From CAWELS01 sp964468205 (lineage in GTDB: Bacteria; Acidobacteriota; Terriglobia; Bryobacterales; Bryobacteraceae), in contig CAYXVG010000028.1 of the NCBI GenBank assembly GCA_964468205.1, forward strand, positions 1-64,000: a DNA stretch of 64,000 nt. The letters are read 5' to 3'. Under the pieces are notes generated by a model. The model was not told the DNA's origin. It saw only the letters and a program-made list of their open reading frames with translations, and made no database searches. A program made the translations under genes and the position numbers. The first letter of the stretch is position 1, and each line of letters begins with the position of its first letter. Of this stretch, positions 62,118 through 64,000 are shown piece after piece.

Positions 62118-62831
62118 GTGCGAGTTAAAGTGCTCTTTTTCGGGATGTTAAAGGATGCCGCCGGTCTTCCGGCCGGCGAACTGGAACTCCCCGACGGCTC
62201 CACGGTGGGCGATGTTTTCGAACACTTCGCCCGTGTGCACCCGCGGCTTCGGGAACTCAAGAGCAGCATTGTACTTGCCCGGAACCAGGAGTTTGCCGGG
62301 CACTCTGCCTCACTGAATGACGGCGATGAAATTGCATTCATGCCGCCGGTGAGCGGCGGTTCCGGTTACCCTCAGTCCATCGAGGACGACGCGGGCCACT
62401 TTTTCGCCCTCACCCGCACTCCAATCGCCATCGAACCGCTCAAGCAGCGGCTGCTTGCCGGACGGGACGGCGCGTTCATCGTCTTTGAAGGCGTGGTTCG
62501 AAACAACACCAAGGGCCGGCCGACGTTGCGCCTTGAATACGAATGCTACGAGGCCATGGCGGTGAAGATGATGGCGCGAATCGGCCGCGACATCGCCTCG
62601 GAGCACGAGATCAGCCGCATCGGAATGGTGCACCGGCTGGGAGTGATGGAAATCGGCGAAACGAGCGTCGCCATTATCGTCGCGGCGCCGCACCGCAAGC
62701 CCGCCTTTGCGGCCGCTCTCGAGGGGATCAACCGTTTGAAGAGGCTGGTGCCGATTTGGAAGAAGGAGTACTTCTCGAGCGGAGAAGTCTGGGTAGAAGG
62801 AGAGTGGGACGACTCGGTCCTAAACCGATGA
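62118..62831 (+). CDS. MoaD-MoaE fusion, molybdopterin synthase
   Basis: 237 residues from a GTG. Residues 1-81 are MoaD (ubiquitin-like, MRVKVLFFGMLKDAAG, NDGDEIAFMPPVSGG) ending in the Gly80-Gly81 that must be thiocarboxylated. About 90-230 are MoaE (FEGVVRNNTKGRPTLRLEYECYEAMA, MVHRLGVMEIGETSVAIIVAAPHRKPAF, LVPIWKKEYFSSG), including the substrate-binding lysines. Mycobacterial MoaX is a similar fusion cleaved after its GG, so processing may be needed here too. It converts precursor Z to molybdopterin. Its stop overlaps the VWA gene start (ATGA). Confidence 0.92.
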   Translation: MRVKVLFFGMLKDAAGLPAGELELPDGSTVGDVFEHFARVHPRLRELKSSIVLARNQEFAGHSASLNDGDEIAFMPPVSGGSGYPQSIEDDAGHFFALTRTPIAIEPLKQRLLAGRDGAFIVFEGVVRNNTKGRPTLRLEYECYEAMAVKMMARIGRDIASEHEISRIGMVHRLGVMEIGETSVAIIVAAPHRKPAFAAALEGINRLKRLVPIWKKEYFSSGEVWVEGEWDDSVLNR

Positions 62832-63796
62832 AACTCCGGACGGTCATCGCCCGTGTTCTTCCTGTTGCAGTCGGCCTGCTGGCTCTCGCCGCCCAAGAGA
62901 CCACCTTTCGCGTGGATGTGAAGCTCGTTCGCCTCCTCGCAACTGTTGAGAGCAGCTCCGGCAGCCTTGTTGGCGACTTGGAAAAAGACCAGTTCCGCGT
63001 TTTCGATAACGGGGTGGAGCAGGAGATTACGCTCTTCGAGCGCAGCCGGGAGCAACCTCTATCCGTAGCCCTGCTAGTCGACACCAGCGCCTCCACTGGT
63101 GCCCGGCTCGGCGAGGAGACCGAATCCGTTCTGCGATTCATCAACGCCTTGTTCCGCCAAGGGAACGAAAATGATGCAATCACGCTTTACAGCTTCAACC
63201 ACGACGTCACGCTCGAGACTGGCTTTACGCGGAGCGATAAGCGCTTGGAAAAAGAATTGCGAACCTTGAAGGGGGAGGCTGGGACATCGGTATACGACGC
63301 GATTTACTTTGCCTCCCGCACTCTTCGCCACCGCAAAGGACGGCGCGTAATTGTCGTGGTGAGCGACGGGGCCGACACGACCAGCATCAAGACTTTTCAA
63401 GGCGCCCTGGAAGCTGTGCATGCCGCCGATGCGGTGCTGTATGGAATCATGGTCATCCCCGTGACGGCCGACGCCGGGCGCCACATCGCCGGCGAGAACG
63501 CTCTTATCAGTCTGGCAACCACCACCGGCGGCCGCGTATTCGCGGCCGCTTTGGGGGAAGTGTTGGATGGGGCCTTTGACTCCATTCTCGCGGACCTGCG
63601 GACCCAGTACGTGATCGGTTATACCCCGCGGGGAATTCCTTATTCGACGAACCGCTTCCATCGCGTTGAGGTAAAACTGAAGCGGCCCGATTTGCGAGCC
63701 CTCACGCGCAGTGGCTATTATGAAGAGAACACAGATCCTAAGCCTCCTGCGCAGACGCGAGGCGGCCCTTCGATTAAACCTCGACACCAGGAGTAG
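62828..63796 (+). CDS. VWA-domain protein, acidobacterial type, exported
   Basis: 322 residues with a Sec leader (VIARVLPVAVGLLALAAQ). An N-terminal beta region (FRVDVKLVRLLATVE, DLEKDQFRVFDNGVEQEITLF) is followed by a von Willebrand factor A domain with the MIDAS motif D-T-S-A-S (LLVDTSASTG), the Thr of AGTSVYDAI and the D of VVSDGADTTS. The pattern is very common in Acidobacteriota and of unknown function. Translationally coupled to the MoaD-MoaE fusion, with no obvious functional link. Confidence 0.85.
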   Translation: MKLRTVIARVLPVAVGLLALAAQETTFRVDVKLVRLLATVESSSGSLVGDLEKDQFRVFDNGVEQEITLFERSREQPLSVALLVDTSASTGARLGEETESVLRFINALFRQGNENDAITLYSFNHDVTLETGFTRSDKRLEKELRTLKGEAGTSVYDAIYFASRTLRHRKGRRVIVVVSDGADTTSIKTFQGALEAVHAADAVLYGIMVIPVTADAGRHIAGENALISLATTTGGRVFAAALGEVLDGAFDSILADLRTQYVIGYTPRGIPYSTNRFHRVEVKLKRPDLRALTRSGYYEENTDPKPPAQTRGGPSIKPRHQE

Positions 63797-63798
63797 GC

Positions 63799-64000
63799 GT
63801 GCCTAAACCTCTGAAGAAGAACACAAAAAAAACCGCAGCGCCGAAAAAGACCAAACCGGCGCCGCAGAACCGCGCACCCGAGCGCACCCAAGAAGAGGTC
63901 CGCTATCTCAAGTATCTGATCGATAACGAGATCCCCATCCGAGTCCGGATGACCGACAACGAGGATGTCGAAGGAACAATCGAGTATTACGACACGACGT
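63799..64000 (+). CDS. Hfq/LSm-like RNA-binding protein, 3' end beyond window
   Basis: 67 codons visible from a GTG with an AGGAG site 5 bp upstream. The N-terminal 30 residues are a basic arm (MPKPLKKNTKKTAAPKKTKPAP), followed by EEVRYLKYLIDNEIPIRVRMTDNEDVEGTIEYYD, which resembles the Sm1 start of Hfq-like proteins. The core is cut by the right edge. Probably an RNA chaperone; starts 2 bp after the VWA gene. Confidence 0.7.
   Translation, partial: MPKPLKKNTKKTAAPKKTKPAPQNRAPERTQEEVRYLKYLIDNEIPIRVRMTDNEDVEGTIEYYDTT

Overview
The window is a GC-rich bacterial chromosome segment whose gene content fits an Acidobacteriota member, most likely Bryobacterales/Solibacterales-like. This taxonomic call is an inference from gene families: a TonB-type barrel with a carboxypeptidase-regulatory N-terminus, an acidobacterial-style VWA protein, many Tat-exported sulfatases and Gfo/Idh enzymes, YD-repeat proteins, and an Hfq-like protein with a basic N-terminal arm. 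No rRNA or marker gene is present to settle it. The dominant theme is breakdown of complex, partly sulfated polysaccharides in the periplasm.

Layout. 1-5557 (minus strand): four leftward genes ending in a large YD-repeat (RHS-like) protein cut by the left edge. 5891-10629: a GH2 glycosidase translationally coupled to a DUF3604 protein. 10645-14126: a small membrane protein, two small secreted paralogues and a Tat-exported glycosidase-like protein. 14159-24839: a zinc-ribbon-like protein, a Ycf48-like propeller, two sulfatases flanking a DUF5060/DUF4038 glycosidase, a ThDP enzyme, a DUF72 protein and a degenerate LexA-like repressor. 24574-31550: an ECF sigma/anti-sigma pair divergent from a TolC-MFP-RND-DUF2892 efflux operon. 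31596-40754: patatin, a FadR-type regulator divergent from a GH127 beta-L-arabinofuranosidase (with twin operators), a TonB-type receptor, a 39-residue basic protein, a second DUF3604 protein and a YkgJ protein. 40884-42231: tRNA-Pro followed by low-GC foreign DNA with a YopT-like cysteine protease. 42516-51679: TPR lipoprotein, two more sulfatases with a third small secreted paralogue between them, an Hsp20 with a histone-like tail, a Tat-exported FucI-like isomerase and an aldo/keto reductase. 51850-54778: a 2.9-kb element inserted into tRNA-Glu. 54899-64000: tRNA-Ser, sugar-isomerase-like protein, GT9, DsbD-N/TlpA pair, HExxH protein, a duplicated SurA-like chaperone, BON protein, Gfo/Idh oxidoreductase, a MoaD-MoaE fusion coupled to a VWA protein, and the start of an Hfq-like gene.

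How the genes work together. TonB-type uptake, the GH2, GH127, DUF4038 and GH29-like hydrolases, four sulfatases, two DUF3604 proteins, and exported isomerases and oxidoreductases look like a dispersed polysaccharide-utilisation repertoire. At least nine of these enzymes carry twin-arginine leaders, so cofactor-bearing or pre-folded sugar enzymes appear to be exported folded. The FadR-type regulator has two perfect ATTGG-N5-CCAAT palindromes, one at its own start and one over the start site of the GH127 promoter, giving a readable local control circuit.

The strongest candidate for an undescribed system is the tRNA-Glu element. Perfect 28-bp att repeats bracket a decayed tyrosine integrase, a ribbon-helix-helix regulator with its own 19-bp palindromic operator, and three tightly overlapping genes: a TIGR04255-family protein, an unrecognised 152-residue protein and a 190-residue QxCDL-motif protein. 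The YopT-like protease beside tRNA-Pro, with its own consensus promoter, is the second.
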